A DNA stretch of 64,000 nt, taken from contig NZ_BNJI01000001.1 in the NCBI RefSeq assembly GCF_016587415.1, positions 1,837,501-1,901,500 on the forward strand, read 5' to 3'. Shown piece by piece: positions 9,028 through 17,434 of the stretch. Position 1 is the stretch's first letter, and every line of letters starts with the position of its first letter. The position numbers were made by a program, and so were the translations under genes. This DNA is from Ktedonobacter sp. SOSP1-85 (GTDB lineage: Bacteria > Chloroflexota > Ktedonobacteria > Ktedonobacterales > Ktedonobacteraceae). The notes beneath the pieces were generated by a model. The model made no database searches. It saw nothing but the letters and a program-made list of their open reading frames with translations, and had not been told where the DNA came from.

Positions 9028-9068
9028 CAGGTCAATACTTCCCATAGAGAGTACAGGTCTCTTTAAAA

Positions 9069-9764
9069 ATGGAGAATAGAGCGTTGAAGAACAAACTGGA
9101 GCACAATCCGCTCAATCGGCGTATCTACTATAAAGTTCGCGAACTGATAGCCTCGGGGGCTATTCCCGCAGGTGCTCAACTTGATGAGCGTACTCTTGCG
9201 AATGACCTGTCGGTAAGTCGAACCCCTTTGCGCGAGGCCATTGCCACTCTCGTTGAGGAGGGCCTTGTTGAGCGTCGTCCTTATCGTGGAAACTTTGTGC
9301 GTACGTTCACGGCCAAGCAGGTGAATGATCTGTATCAAGTGCGTAAAACGCTTGAAGGACTGGCTGTTCGTCTGGCAGTTTCCCGGCTCACTGAAGAGAC
9401 CTTGACGCAGTTGCGCTTTATTCTCAACGAGACGCAAGAGGTGCTGGAACAGGGCGACATGGTTAGTTATAGTGTCGCAGACCAGCGCTTTCATAATGCC
9501 ATCGCGCAGCTCTCTGATAATGAAATCTTGGTGGAAGCGCTTGGCCGCCTACAACGTCAGATCCAGATCGTGCGCATGGGGGCTAATCGCGATCCGCAGG
9601 TTGTCACGCGAACGGCTATCGAACGTCCCCGTATCCTTGCCGCGCTGGAAGCACGCGATGGTGAACTGGCAGCGCAGCTAATGGAAGAGCATATAGAGGG
9701 CGTGCGTCGTTCTGTAGTAGCCCTGATCGAAGCGTCTGAGACCGTGGCAGATAAGCCTTCATAA
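9069..9764 (+). CDS. GntR-family regulator, FadR/FCD subfamily
   Basis: 231 residues. A winged HTH (about 14-75) includes RTLANDLSVSRTPLREAIAT, typical of GntR, followed by an all-helical FCD ligand domain (about 90-220) with DQRFHNAIAQ, where an Asp and His usually help bind metal and ligand. FCD regulators respond to organic acids or sugar acids. The gene leads a cluster with a cupin, an oxidoreductase and a sugar isomerase, so it probably controls them. No clear ribosome-binding site precedes the ATG. A tandem aatatac repeat lies just upstream. Confidence 0.9.
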   Translation: MENRALKNKLEHNPLNRRIYYKVRELIASGAIPAGAQLDERTLANDLSVSRTPLREAIATLVEEGLVERRPYRGNFVRTFTAKQVNDLYQVRKTLEGLAVRLAVSRLTEETLTQLRFILNETQEVLEQGDMVSYSVADQRFHNAIAQLSDNEILVEALGRLQRQIQIVRMGANRDPQVVTRTAIERPRILAALEARDGELAAQLMEEHIEGVRRSVVALIEASETVADKPS

Positions 9765-9838
9765 TGCTGTTGATGCGGTTAGATTACAATGATCAGGTTG
9801 CTTTTGAGCGATTGCCGTTATGAGAGGAGTACAAGTAG

Positions 9839-10222
9839 TTGAATAAACATGATGTAATCAGGAGCGTGGCGGAGCAAGAAAATGTCAATCAAATGAGCTG
9901 GGGGCATCTCGCATGGCTGGTAGGAGCTGCGCAGATGCCCGAAGCAGAGCAGACGTTAGGTGTAGTGACGATTCAGCCGGGTAAACGCAATCCTCTGCAC
10001 TCTCATCCTAATTGTGAAGAATTGCTCTATGTTGTATCTGGTGAGTGTGATCATAAGTTAGGAGACGAGTTCTTCCACCTGGCTTCTGGTATGGTGATTC
10101 GCATCCCTAGAGGGGTAAAACATTGGGCAAAGTGTACCAGTGCCGAGCCGTTAGTGGCAGTAGTCTCTTTCTCTGCTCCAGATCGACGCACCGATAACTT
10201 TGAAGGTGACGAGATTGCATAA
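9839..10222 (+). CDS. Small cupin-domain protein
   Basis: 127 residues from a TTG preceded by GAGGAG. One cupin barrel: motif 1 reads NPLHSHPNCEELLYVVSGE, with two His and a Glu as likely metal ligands, and motif 2 lies near IPRGVKHWAKC with the last His. Small cupins of this type are isomerases, dioxygenases or sugar-binding proteins; which one cannot be said. It lies between gntR and the oxidoreductase in the same direction and probably acts on the same substrate. Confidence 0.85.
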   Translation: MNKHDVIRSVAEQENVNQMSWGHLAWLVGAAQMPEAEQTLGVVTIQPGKRNPLHSHPNCEELLYVVSGECDHKLGDEFFHLASGMVIRIPRGVKHWAKCTSAEPLVAVVSFSAPDRRTDNFEGDEIA

Positions 10223-10374
10223 ATAACGCTTATAAGTGTTGATAGCAATAATGTGTGCAATTAGGCATGACTCGATTGTTGACGGCTTGAGGGCACTATT
10301 TATGTGCCCCCACTCTCCAGTATCGTTAGCTGAGATCTTATGCCTCAGTAACCAGGAAGGAGCTTGGATAAACG

Positions 10375-11382
10375 ATGAAACAGTTCAATATCGCAATTGT
10401 TGGCTGTGGGAATATTTCTCGCATGCATTTTGATGCCTATCTACCTCATCCTGAGCGCATCCGAGTGGTAGCGGTATGCGATACAGATGCTGAACGTATG
10501 AATAACATATGTAAGAAATACGAGGTCGCGCAAGGGTTTACCTCATTGGAAGAGATGATCGCCAAAGCAGAGTGGGAGATTGGCGTAGTATGTACGCCAA
10601 CGAATGTACGCCGCCAGGTTGTCGATACGCTTGCTTCTGCGGGGAAGCATGTGTTTGTTGAGAAACCATTTGCCGATTCATATGCTGATGCGCAACATAT
10701 GGTCAATACATGCGCTCAAGCTCACGTTAGCCTCGCCGTCAACCAGAATTTCCGCTATCACTATCCATTCGATGTAGCGCGCGGCCTTGTAACTGATGGG
10801 GAGATAGGGCAGGTAGTAAACGTGATACACCAGGATTTGATGTTTCGCCAGGATGTCGGGTGGAGAACGCAGTTGAAAAGGCATGCGATGGCAGTGATGG
10901 GTATTCACTGGTTTGATGGCTTCCGGCGTCTACTGGATGATGAGGCTGTTTCCCTTGTCTCTGAAACACGTTCATCACCTGCGATCCAATGTGTAGGAGA
11001 GACTGAGGCCAATACGTTTGTCAATTTCAAAAAAGGCGCACTGGTTTCTTATATAGAGAGTTTTTCTTCTCCTGTTTCGAAAACAGAGACGTTCGTGCTT
11101 GGTGAAACAGGTGCGATCATACTCAATTATGCTGGAACCAGTCTTTATAAATTGGATGATCGTAGCAGACCACAAAAGCAATGGGAAAATCCATACCGTG
11201 GCTCACACAAGCCTGAAGCAACTTTTACAGGTTTAGATCTGTTTCTGACTGCCTTGGAGCAGGGCAAAGAATCGGAAAATAGTGGACGTGATAACTTAAA
11301 AACAGTTGCGCTGTTAGATAGTGCCTATCGTTCTGCTGAGGAGAGGCGTGCCGTTGTATTCAATGAAGGAGTACCAGCATGA
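10375..11382 (+). CDS. Gfo/Idh/MocA-family oxidoreductase
   Basis: 335 residues with an AAGGAG ribosome-binding site. The N-terminal Rossmann fold has IAIVGCGNIS, and the family signature EKPFAD lies near residue 100. The C-terminal alpha/beta domain has GIHWFDGFRRL, which carries the usual catalytic His. Members oxidise a sugar or cyclitol hydroxyl with NAD(P), commonly at C3 or C1. The next gene overlaps by 4 bases (ATGA), so dehydrogenase and isomerase are probably translated together. Inositol, uronate or glycoside metabolism are all possible. Confidence 0.92.
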   Translation: MKQFNIAIVGCGNISRMHFDAYLPHPERIRVVAVCDTDAERMNNICKKYEVAQGFTSLEEMIAKAEWEIGVVCTPTNVRRQVVDTLASAGKHVFVEKPFADSYADAQHMVNTCAQAHVSLAVNQNFRYHYPFDVARGLVTDGEIGQVVNVIHQDLMFRQDVGWRTQLKRHAMAVMGIHWFDGFRRLLDDEAVSLVSETRSSPAIQCVGETEANTFVNFKKGALVSYIESFSSPVSKTETFVLGETGAIILNYAGTSLYKLDDRSRPQKQWENPYRGSHKPEATFTGLDLFLTALEQGKESENSGRDNLKTVALLDSAYRSAEERRAVVFNEGVPA

Positions 11383-12152
11383 AGATGGCATTTTCCAAAC
11401 CAACCGATAATACAGTTGAACAACAGGTACTCTTCTCACGATACCATTCCTTCGGCTATCAAGGGTTGCAACTCAAAAACGGTCAGTATCGCGAGTATGT
11501 CGATGATCCAGCACGCTTTGTGGAACAGTGGGGGAAAGATGCCCCGGCCATTGCCTCCGGATTGATCACTGGAGGGTTGTTGGATGAAACAGGGATTGCT
11601 TCGCTGCGCAGCCTATTCAAATTTGCGCAGACCGTTGGAACCGAACGAATTATCTTTTGTCACGCTCAGCCAAGACAGGGTCTATCGAGGGACGACATCA
11701 AGGGTTTTGCGCAGGTCCTCTCAGAGTTGGGGAAGGAAGCTCAGCAGTACAGAACGGTTTTGTCACTCCATCATCACTATAACCAGCCGGTCATGTATTG
11801 CGAGGATTTTGAGGTATTCTTTGACGCTGTAAGCGATCAGTCTGTCACACTTACCGTGGACACCGCACACCTGATCAAATCTGGCATCAACGATATCGCC
11901 GGAGTGCTTCGCGATTATCGTCATGTGCTTGATAATGTGCATCTCAAAGATATTACCGATGGCGCATTCAAGGTGCTTGGTCAGGGCAACATCGATTTTG
12001 CTCCTGTATTTGCAGCACTTCATGAGATCGGATATGCCGGATGGCTCTGTGCCGATGAGGAAAGTGGTAGCGATCTGCTTGGCGCAATGGAGGAGTGTGC
12101 TCGATTTGTGGCGAACTCCTGGCAACAGCATTCTCATGAAGCCATCAACTAA
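11379..12152 (+). CDS. Sugar phosphate isomerase/epimerase, AP-endonuclease-2 fold
   Basis: 257 residues forming a TIM barrel of the xylose-isomerase-like/AP endonuclease 2 family. Metal-site residues are suggested by LHHHYNQP, TVDTAHLIKSG, DNVHLKDI and the final ADEESG. These match the His/Glu/Asp ligands of this family, although the substrate is not predictable. It overlaps the preceding oxidoreductase by 4 bases. An IS6 scar starts right after the stop, so any downstream transporter genes of this operon have been lost. Confidence 0.88.
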   Translation: MKMAFSKPTDNTVEQQVLFSRYHSFGYQGLQLKNGQYREYVDDPARFVEQWGKDAPAIASGLITGGLLDETGIASLRSLFKFAQTVGTERIIFCHAQPRQGLSRDDIKGFAQVLSELGKEAQQYRTVLSLHHHYNQPVMYCEDFEVFFDAVSDQSVTLTVDTAHLIKSGINDIAGVLRDYRHVLDNVHLKDITDGAFKVLGQGNIDFAPVFAALHEIGYAGWLCADEESGSDLLGAMEECARFVANSWQQHSHEAIN

Positions 12153-12306
12153 GAGAACGTATCTTAAGGGGTGGCGGACACTGCGGGGGTGCGAGATGAT
12201 GAACATGATAAGGAAGGGACAGGGACAAGGTGTGGCCAAAGGCGATGGAAAAGGGCAGATTGCACTGGTCGCCAGGCTCTTTGGAGGAGTCGCCTCCATT
12301 GAATGA
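12153..12306 (+). pseudogene. IS6-family transposase 3' fragment
   Basis: The frame reads YLKGWRTLRGCEMMNMIRKG and then GKGQIALVARLFG to a TGA. This matches the C-terminal end of the IS6 transposase at 15528-16187 (LQGYEAMNMMRKGQ, FIASLFGQVA). Only about 50 codons remain and they abut the isomerase stop. Confidence 0.7.
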
Positions 12307-12338
12307 TGGGCAAACTCCGTGCTCAGCGTTGTTTCTTC

Positions 12339-12507
12339 CTAACTTCTTGCAACACAACCCCCGGTTACCACCACGCCTACGCCAAAGATCGACGTCACCA
12401 GGCCCATGACCGCCACAGACCCCGTTGCCTGGAGCACTAACAGCGGAATCGCAATCGTCGCGAACGCGTTCCCCAACCCCGAGAGGATCTGGCCGAGCCA
12501 GAGACGC
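12339..12507 (-). pseudogene. MFS transporter fragment
   Basis: One minus-strand frame reads LWLGQILSGLGNAFATIAIP and then GSVAVMGLVTSIFGVGVVVT. This looks like the first two membrane helices of a major facilitator. It ends at a TAG (12339-12341) and is cut at its 5' side by the hairpin at 12511-12556. Only about 55 codons survive. Confidence 0.55.
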
Positions 12508-12510
12508 GCT

Positions 12511-12556
12511 CCAGGTGTTGCTGAACCGACGTCTCCAGTGGTTCAGCAACACCTGG
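12511..12556. terminator. Long hairpin downstream of epoxide hydrolase
   Basis: A perfect 17-bp stem (12511-12527 with 12540-12556) and 12-nt loop, 66 bases past the stop of the minus-strand epoxide hydrolase. It abuts the MFS fragment. Likely terminator, or a scar of rearrangement. Confidence 0.55.
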
Positions 12557-12622
12557 ATAGTTCGTCACAGCGTCGGAAGAGCCATGATTCTGCACGAAAA
12601 CCTTCTTTGCCTCCTTGCTCGT

Positions 12623-13792
12623 TTAATTGGTTTGCTGGGCTGACACCGCGCGGAGTGGACGAAAGAATGCTTGCAATTCCTCAGCCAACAGCTCAGGCTC
12701 CTCCATGGCTGAGAAATGACCGCCTCGTGGCATCTCTGTCCAGCGTTGCACGAAGAGGAGGCGCTCCGCCCATTCACGCGGAGGTACGCTGATCTCTTTT
12801 GGGAAAAGGGCCACCCCTGCTGGAACGGTAATGCGTTGCCCTGGTTGAAGCCTCGACAAAGTATGAGCATTCTCGTAATACATGCGCACCGAGGAAGCAA
12901 TGGTTTCCGGGACCCAGTAGAGCATGATATTGGTCAGCAACTCATCTTTGCTGAAACACCGCTCAACCTCCCCATCGCAGTCGCTCCATGTGCGGAATTT
13001 TTCGGTAATCCACGCTGCCAGGCCAACTGGTGAGTCGTTCAAGCCATAGGCCAGCGTTTGTGGTTTCGTGGCGTGTAGCCTTGAATAGGCTCCTTCCTCC
13101 AACGACCATTGCTGGACCGCATGCAAATAGCGCTGCTCCGCTTCCGACAGGTCGGGCTGCTCAGGGAGCGGTACGTTTGCCCCGAGATAGGTAAGATGAA
13201 TGCCTACGAGCAGGCCAGGATGAGCCAGAGCCAAGCGCTGGGTGACGCCCGAACCAATGTCCCCGCCAGCTGCGGCAAAACGAGAGTAGTCAAGCACATC
13301 CCGCATCAAACGGGCCCACAGTTCAGCAGTTTGCGCCGTTGCCACCCCGCGAACTGTGGGGCGGTCGGAGAAACCAAACCCTGGCAATGATGGCACAATC
13401 ACATCGAACGCGTCAGCTGGATCGCCGCCATGCCCCTCTGGATCAGTCAACAGAGGGATCAGCTTGAGCATCTCGAAAAACGAGCCGGGCCAGCCATGAG
13501 TAAGAAGAAGGGGCAGTGGGTTCGGTCCCCGGCCTCGCTCATGAATGAAGTGGATGCCAAAACCGTCAATATCAGCGCGAAAGTGAGCAAACTGGTTGAG
13601 TTTTTCTTCCTGGGTCCGCCAGTCAAAGTCGTGCTGCCAATAGTCTACAAGGGTCTTCAGATAGTGCAGGTTCGTGCCATAGTCCCATCCTGCTCCCCCC
13701 ACCTCATCGGGCCAGCGGGTGCGCGCCAGGCGATCCTTCAGGTCATCGAGAACCGCTTGGGGGACATGCACGGTGAACGGGTGCTTTTCCAT
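12623..13792 (-). CDS. Epoxide hydrolase, microsomal type
   Basis: About 389 residues from the ATG at 13792, preceded by AGGGAG. The N-terminal EHN lid segment (about 5-110) includes RLARTRWPDE. The alpha/beta-hydrolase core has the oxyanion motif THGWPGS (98-104), the nucleophile D178 in GGDIGSGV, and the catalytic His in RGGHFSAMEEPE near the C-terminus. It opens epoxides to diols with water; the natural substrate is unknown. A consensus promoter lies at 13850-13878. A CGNR regulator diverges from it, a common pairing for detoxification genes. Confidence 0.92.
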   Translation of the reverse strand: MEKHPFTVHVPQAVLDDLKDRLARTRWPDEVGGAGWDYGTNLHYLKTLVDYWQHDFDWRTQEEKLNQFAHFRADIDGFGIHFIHERGRGPNPLPLLLTHGWPGSFFEMLKLIPLLTDPEGHGGDPADAFDVIVPSLPGFGFSDRPTVRGVATAQTAELWARLMRDVLDYSRFAAAGGDIGSGVTQRLALAHPGLLVGIHLTYLGANVPLPEQPDLSEAEQRYLHAVQQWSLEEGAYSRLHATKPQTLAYGLNDSPVGLAAWITEKFRTWSDCDGEVERCFSKDELLTNIMLYWVPETIASSVRMYYENAHTLSRLQPGQRITVPAGVALFPKEISVPPREWAERLLFVQRWTEMPRGGHFSAMEEPELLAEELQAFFRPLRAVSAQQTN

Positions 13793-13849
13793 GGTGATCT
13801 CTCCCTTGACAAATGTTGGTAACCATTTAAAATACAAATAGATAGTTAC

Positions 13850-13878
13850 ATTGTAAGAAAGCACCGGTAACTTGTCAA
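13850..13878 (-). promoter_or_regulatory. Sigma-70-type promoter for the epoxide hydrolase
   Basis: On the minus strand TTGACA (13878-13873), 17 bases, then TACAAT (13855-13850), about 58 bases before the ATG. Half-sites of ggtaac lie on both sides (13818-13823 and 13866-13871) and could be an operator. Confidence 0.65.
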
Positions 13879-13929
13879 GTGCAATTTAGGGGGTTACAAA
13901 AAAAAGAATGAGCGGAAGAGAGTGATGTG

Positions 13930-14571
13930 ATGAGCACCAGCGAAACAACCATGAGGCCCTTTGCATTCATTGGTGGGCAGATGTGCCTGGATTTTGCCAA
14001 CACGCTTGGCGGGCTACGTGGCGGAGTGACACGGGAATACTTATGTGGCTATAACGATCTTGTGGCCTGGAGTCAACAGGCGGGCTCCATAACTGAAGAC
14101 CATGCAACCGATCTTCTCCACAAAGCGGAGTCGCATCCTGCCGAAGCCATTGCAGTGCTCGAAGGCGCCCGCATGCTCAGAGAAGCCATCTATCGTATCT
14201 TTGCCGCTGTCGCAACGGATATGCAGCCAATGGAGACTGATCTGACTATCCTGAATGCCGAACTTGGCAAAGCGATAGCCGGGGGGTGCATCATTCCAGT
14301 CGCGGATGGTTTCAGGTGGGAGTGGTCCAGTGACTCGCGTGCGCTCGACCAGATGTTTGGGCCCATCGTGCGATCAGCTGCCGAACTCCTCACCTCCTCG
14401 GAACGAAGCCTGGTGCGCGAATGCGCGAGTGCCACTTGCAGTTGGCTCTTTGTTGACCGTACAAAAAATCATCGACGTCGCTGGTGTACGACGACAGGTT
14501 GTGGGAATGTCGCAAAAGTCCGCAGATATCGCCAGCAACTGCGCTGGAATGAAGCGACCCAACCTTCTTGA
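13930..14571 (+). CDS. CGNR zinc-finger regulator with ABATE domain
   Basis: 213 residues from the ATG at 13930; an in-frame GTG at 13927 is also possible. The N-terminal ABATE ligand-like domain starts with FAFIGGQMCLDFANTLGG. The C-terminal CGNR treble-clef has C165, C170, C186 and C191, the last within TTTGCGNVAKVRRYR. Such proteins are DNA-binding regulators, often next to hydrolase, dehydrogenase or transport genes. It is divergent from the epoxide hydrolase and probably controls the shared intergenic region. Confidence 0.88.
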   Translation: MSTSETTMRPFAFIGGQMCLDFANTLGGLRGGVTREYLCGYNDLVAWSQQAGSITEDHATDLLHKAESHPAEAIAVLEGARMLREAIYRIFAAVATDMQPMETDLTILNAELGKAIAGGCIIPVADGFRWEWSSDSRALDQMFGPIVRSAAELLTSSERSLVRECASATCSWLFVDRTKNHRRRWCTTTGCGNVAKVRRYRQQLRWNEATQPS

Positions 14572-14714
14572 GAGCGAAAAAAAGCTTGAAAGAAGAGGGC
14601 AAACAAAGAAGGAATATGACCATGATTTTCTCGCCACACAGCGTTTTGGATACCGCCTACTTCCACTTTCTACAATCCTCGCTATCTTCTGTGACAATCT
14701 GAGGTAGTGGAAGC

Positions 14715-15120
14715 AGTACCGACGCAATTTTCTATGTGCTACGAACTGGCTGTCAATGGCAAGCCCTGGATCAGACCGAACTGTGCACCCATTCGACGGC
14801 ACGCGATCGCTTTCAGGAGTGGGTAAAAATAGGGGTCTTTCTCAAATTGTGGCAAGCAGGGATTGAGCAATTTGATAAGGTGCATGGGCTGGACAGGGAT
14901 TGGCTCTCAATGGATGGAGCGATGGTCAAAGCTCCGCTAGGCGGCGAGAAAACCGGCCCCATCCCACCTATCGGGGCAAGAGCGGGGCCAAACGCAGCCT
15001 GCTCACCGAGGGACATGGTGTGCCAATCGGTCTGGCGATTGAGGGCGCCAATCGCCACGATATGAAACTGGTACAACCGACCATCGAAAGCATCATCGTC
15101 GATCGCCCTAAGCCAAGTGA
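14715..15120 (+). pseudogene. IS5-family transposase fragment fused to family-2 repeat
   Basis: Frame 1 reads AIFYVLRTGCQWQALD and DWLSMDGAMVKAPLGGEKTG, with the first DDE aspartate in MDGAMV. After a frameshift near 14960 the other frame reads GKSGAKRSLLTEGHGVPIGL and GANRHDMKLVQPTIES, up to VDRPKPSEEQ. There the sequence switches directly into recombinase remnant copy C. The start and the last third of the transposase are missing. Confidence 0.7.
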
Positions 15121-15465
15121 GGAGCAGCCACCAGGCATAGCTGCCTTACGGGATGTTGCCACGCCTGAAGAGCGGCATGAGATGGTCACGATTCTCTTGG
15201 AGCCAGAGGGGTTCTCCTATGATCCCGAATGGAACATGATTGCCGCGCTCAAACCCCGCCCGGCATTCCTGCCCATTTTCCGTCTGCTTCAAGGCGTCTT
15301 GAACACAAAGAAACCAGTGAACTGCTTGTGACAATTCACTGGTCGCAACGGAACCGACGGGCGACGAACCACCGGTCGCACCTGGCCTTGATCCCCATTG
15401 AGAAGTTGTTCACTGGTCGCAATGATATTCTGATCCTTACACCGAAATCGAGTGCTGATTATGCC
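15121..15465 (+). pseudogene. Recombinase C-terminal remnant, family-2 copy C
   Basis: Begins in frame with the IS5 fragment at PPGIAALRDVATPEERHEMV, continues through LLEPEGFSYD and ALKPRPAFLP, then has a stop. In another frame come IHWSQRNRRATNHRSHLALI and the start of the terminal module. It is cut at ADYA by the IS6 element at 15466, so the HTH end is missing. Confidence 0.65.
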
Positions 15466-16305
15466 GGCTGTGTTGCAAAGATTCACGAGGGAAGACGATA
15501 GTCGCGCAGTCTCGTTTCTTGTTGCTTTTAAGCAACCTGTCCAAACAGGCTGGCAATGAAGGAAATCTGTCCAGCGATGTTCCCTTTTTCCACCCCATAC
15601 ATCTGTCCTTTTCTCATCATATTCATTGCCTCATATCCCTGCAATGTTTTCCACGCTGTCTCAAATGAGAAGAAGCCCTTCCCTGGTTTGACGAGGCGTT
15701 TGATGAAACGATGATCTTGTTCTATCAGATTGTTGAGGTATTTGCTCTGTCGTAGTTCACATGCATGGGGAAGGCTTCCCTCTACTTTAAGCTCATTGAA
15801 AGCTTTGGGATAGGCAGCGTTTTTGTCCACCGTTATCACGCTCGGCTCACTGGTATGTGGAGCAGCCAGGGTTTTCGAGTAAAATCGCCTGACGGTTTGG
15901 GCGTCACGGGTGGGACTGAGCAAGAACTCCAGGGTCTTCCCCTGCGAATCCACCGCTCGGTACAGGTAGACCCAGACGCCCTTGACTTTCACGTACGTCT
16001 CATCCACGCGCCAGGAGTCAGTCGTCACCTTGAGGTAAGGGCGGCAACGCTGCTCCAACGCTGACGCGTAGCGTTGCACCCAACGGTAGATGGTGGTATG
16101 GCCCACCGAGAGTCCTCGTTCTCCCATAAGTTCTTCCAGGTCTCGATAGCTGAGCGCATATCTGAGATACCAACGGACACACAGCAAAATGATCTCGGCT
16201 TCAAAATGATGCTATTTGAACGGGGCTTGTTGCGTTGTCGTCATGCTTCTTTTCTCATTTTTTGATGGTATCTTATCTGATGTGTTTTATTTTTGCAACA
16301 CAGCC
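15466..16305. mobile_element. IS6-family element, 840 bp
   Basis: Perfect 14-bp terminal inverted repeats, ggctgtgttgcaaa (15466-15479) and its inverse (16292-16305). The size is normal for IS6. No direct target duplication was found next to the ends, which fits either recombination between two IS6 copies or later deletion of flank. It sits inside recombinase copy C. Confidence 0.85.
15528..16244 (-). pseudogene. IS6-family DDE transposase with N-terminal amber codon
   Basis: The natural ATG is at 16244 (MTTTQQAPFK). Codon 11 is TAG (16214-16212), where relatives have Trp before HHFEAEIILL. Downstream is a 219-codon open frame from a TTG at 16187. It keeps the HTH (YRDLEELMGERGLSVGHTTI) and all three acidic residues, in VDETYVKVKG, TVDKNAAYPK and NLIEQDHRFI. 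Either this copy is dead or it is made weakly from TTG. It would otherwise be a complete transposase. Confidence 0.75.
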
Positions 16306-16397
16306 AGATTTACTGCGGAGGCCGAGTCTTTGCGGACAAGTGGGAGCTGGATGAGGAGATTGCCAAAATAAAACAATTTCGGCAACAATCTACCTAA
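16305..16397 (+). pseudogene. 3' end of an unidentified gene
   Basis: A frame that runs out of the IS6 right end and reads IYCGGRVFADKWELDEEIAK and then IKQFRQQST to TAA (16395-16397), directly followed by a terminator. I do not recognise it. The strong terminator suggests it was once a real gene end, truncated by the IS6 insertion. Confidence 0.35.
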
Positions 16398-16407
16398 CTC
16401 AAAGATC

Positions 16408-16446
16408 AAAAAAGCCCTTGTATGCAATGCTACAAAGGGCTTTTTG
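16408..16446. terminator. Bidirectional rho-independent terminator
   Basis: A stem of aaaagccctt/aagggctttt type with tgta/taca continuation (about 16409-16423 with 16431-16446), flanked by A-tract and T-tract. It can serve the truncated plus-strand gene and the minus-strand sugar operon ending at 16601. Confidence 0.8.
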
Positions 16447-16600
16447 TTTGCTACTTAGTACTGTAAAACTAGCCTGGTACATTGCCCAATGGATTTCTTC
16501 TCCCCCCAATTAGCAACACCAAGCTTATGGCAATATTGCTGGCTGGTTCATCATTCTCATCGGAGTCAAACTTTTTCGCTTACAGCTGTCGGGGAGGATA

Positions 16601-17434
16601 TTAAGCATACTGCCAGTCCATAGCCTGGAGCATTTTCTGTAAGGCCTGGGAAGCGCAACGAAATAGATCCGGTCCGCTAAAACCCTTGTACTGGCTGGCG
16701 TTAGCAAGATGAGGCTCAAGCGAGAGAAAGCCATCATAGCCGTCGGCCCGCAGGCGCTGCAAGAGTTCAGGCCAGCGCGCTACGCCTTCGCCGGCGGGCG
16801 TAACCTTGCCCTCGGCGTCCGCATCTTTCACATGGACGTAGTCGAGCCAGGGGCGGGTCGCCTCATAGGCATCGGGATAGGGGGTCTGCCCACATTGGAT
16901 GTAGTTCGCGGGATCCAGAATTGAGCGAAACGCTTTGTCGTCGCAGCTCTGGAAGAGATCAACACAACGCGCTATAGTGTCACCATAGATGTCCTTCTCG
17001 TTCTCGTGGAGGAGGACGACATTCGCCGCACGCGCGCGCGCGATCATTTCACGTAACCGTTTCAGCACCTCGTCGCGGTACGCGGCTGGATTGGCAGCCT
17101 CGCTCTCCTTGGGAGGGTAGAAGGAGAACATACGGATAAAGGGGGTCTGCATGACATGCGCGACCTCGATCGCGCGCTCAAGACGCCGCAGGTGTTCTTC
17201 GAACGAGCTATCGATAGCGACTTTCCCGATGGGAGAACCGATGCTCGAAACGCCGATCCCATGCGCATCCAGCTTCTCCTTAATCGTCATCAATTGCTGG
17301 TCGCTGAAGTCCAACACATTCGTATTCCAGGCACCACGCAGCTCCATGAAGTGAATATTTTCGCCGCTGAGGACGGCGATCTGCTCATCCAGGTCAGGCG
17401 AAATCTCGTCGGCAAAGGCAGAAATGCGAATCAT
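16601..17434 (-). CDS. Sugar phosphate isomerase/epimerase, AP-endonuclease-2 fold
   Basis: 277 residues, TIM barrel. Recognisable parts are the start ISAFADEISPDLDEQI, and the metal-site strands VVLLHENEKDIYGD (Glu), FRSILDPANYIQCG (Asp), YVHVKDAD (His, Asp) and FLSLEPHL (Glu). This is the pattern of IolE/xylose-isomerase-like epimerases. It is the last gene of the minus-strand sugar operon, and its ATG overlaps the preceding oxidoreductase stop by one base. The likely role is isomerising or cleaving the keto-sugar made by that dehydrogenase. The exact substrate is unknown. Confidence 0.88.
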   Translation of the reverse strand: MIRISAFADEISPDLDEQIAVLSGENIHFMELRGAWNTNVLDFSDQQLMTIKEKLDAHGIGVSSIGSPIGKVAIDSSFEEHLRRLERAIEVAHVMQTPFIRMFSFYPPKESEAANPAAYRDEVLKRLREMIARARAANVVLLHENEKDIYGDTIARCVDLFQSCDDKAFRSILDPANYIQCGQTPYPDAYEATRPWLDYVHVKDADAEGKVTPAGEGVARWPELLQRLRADGYDGFLSLEPHLANASQYKGFSGPDLFRCASQALQKMLQAMDWQYA

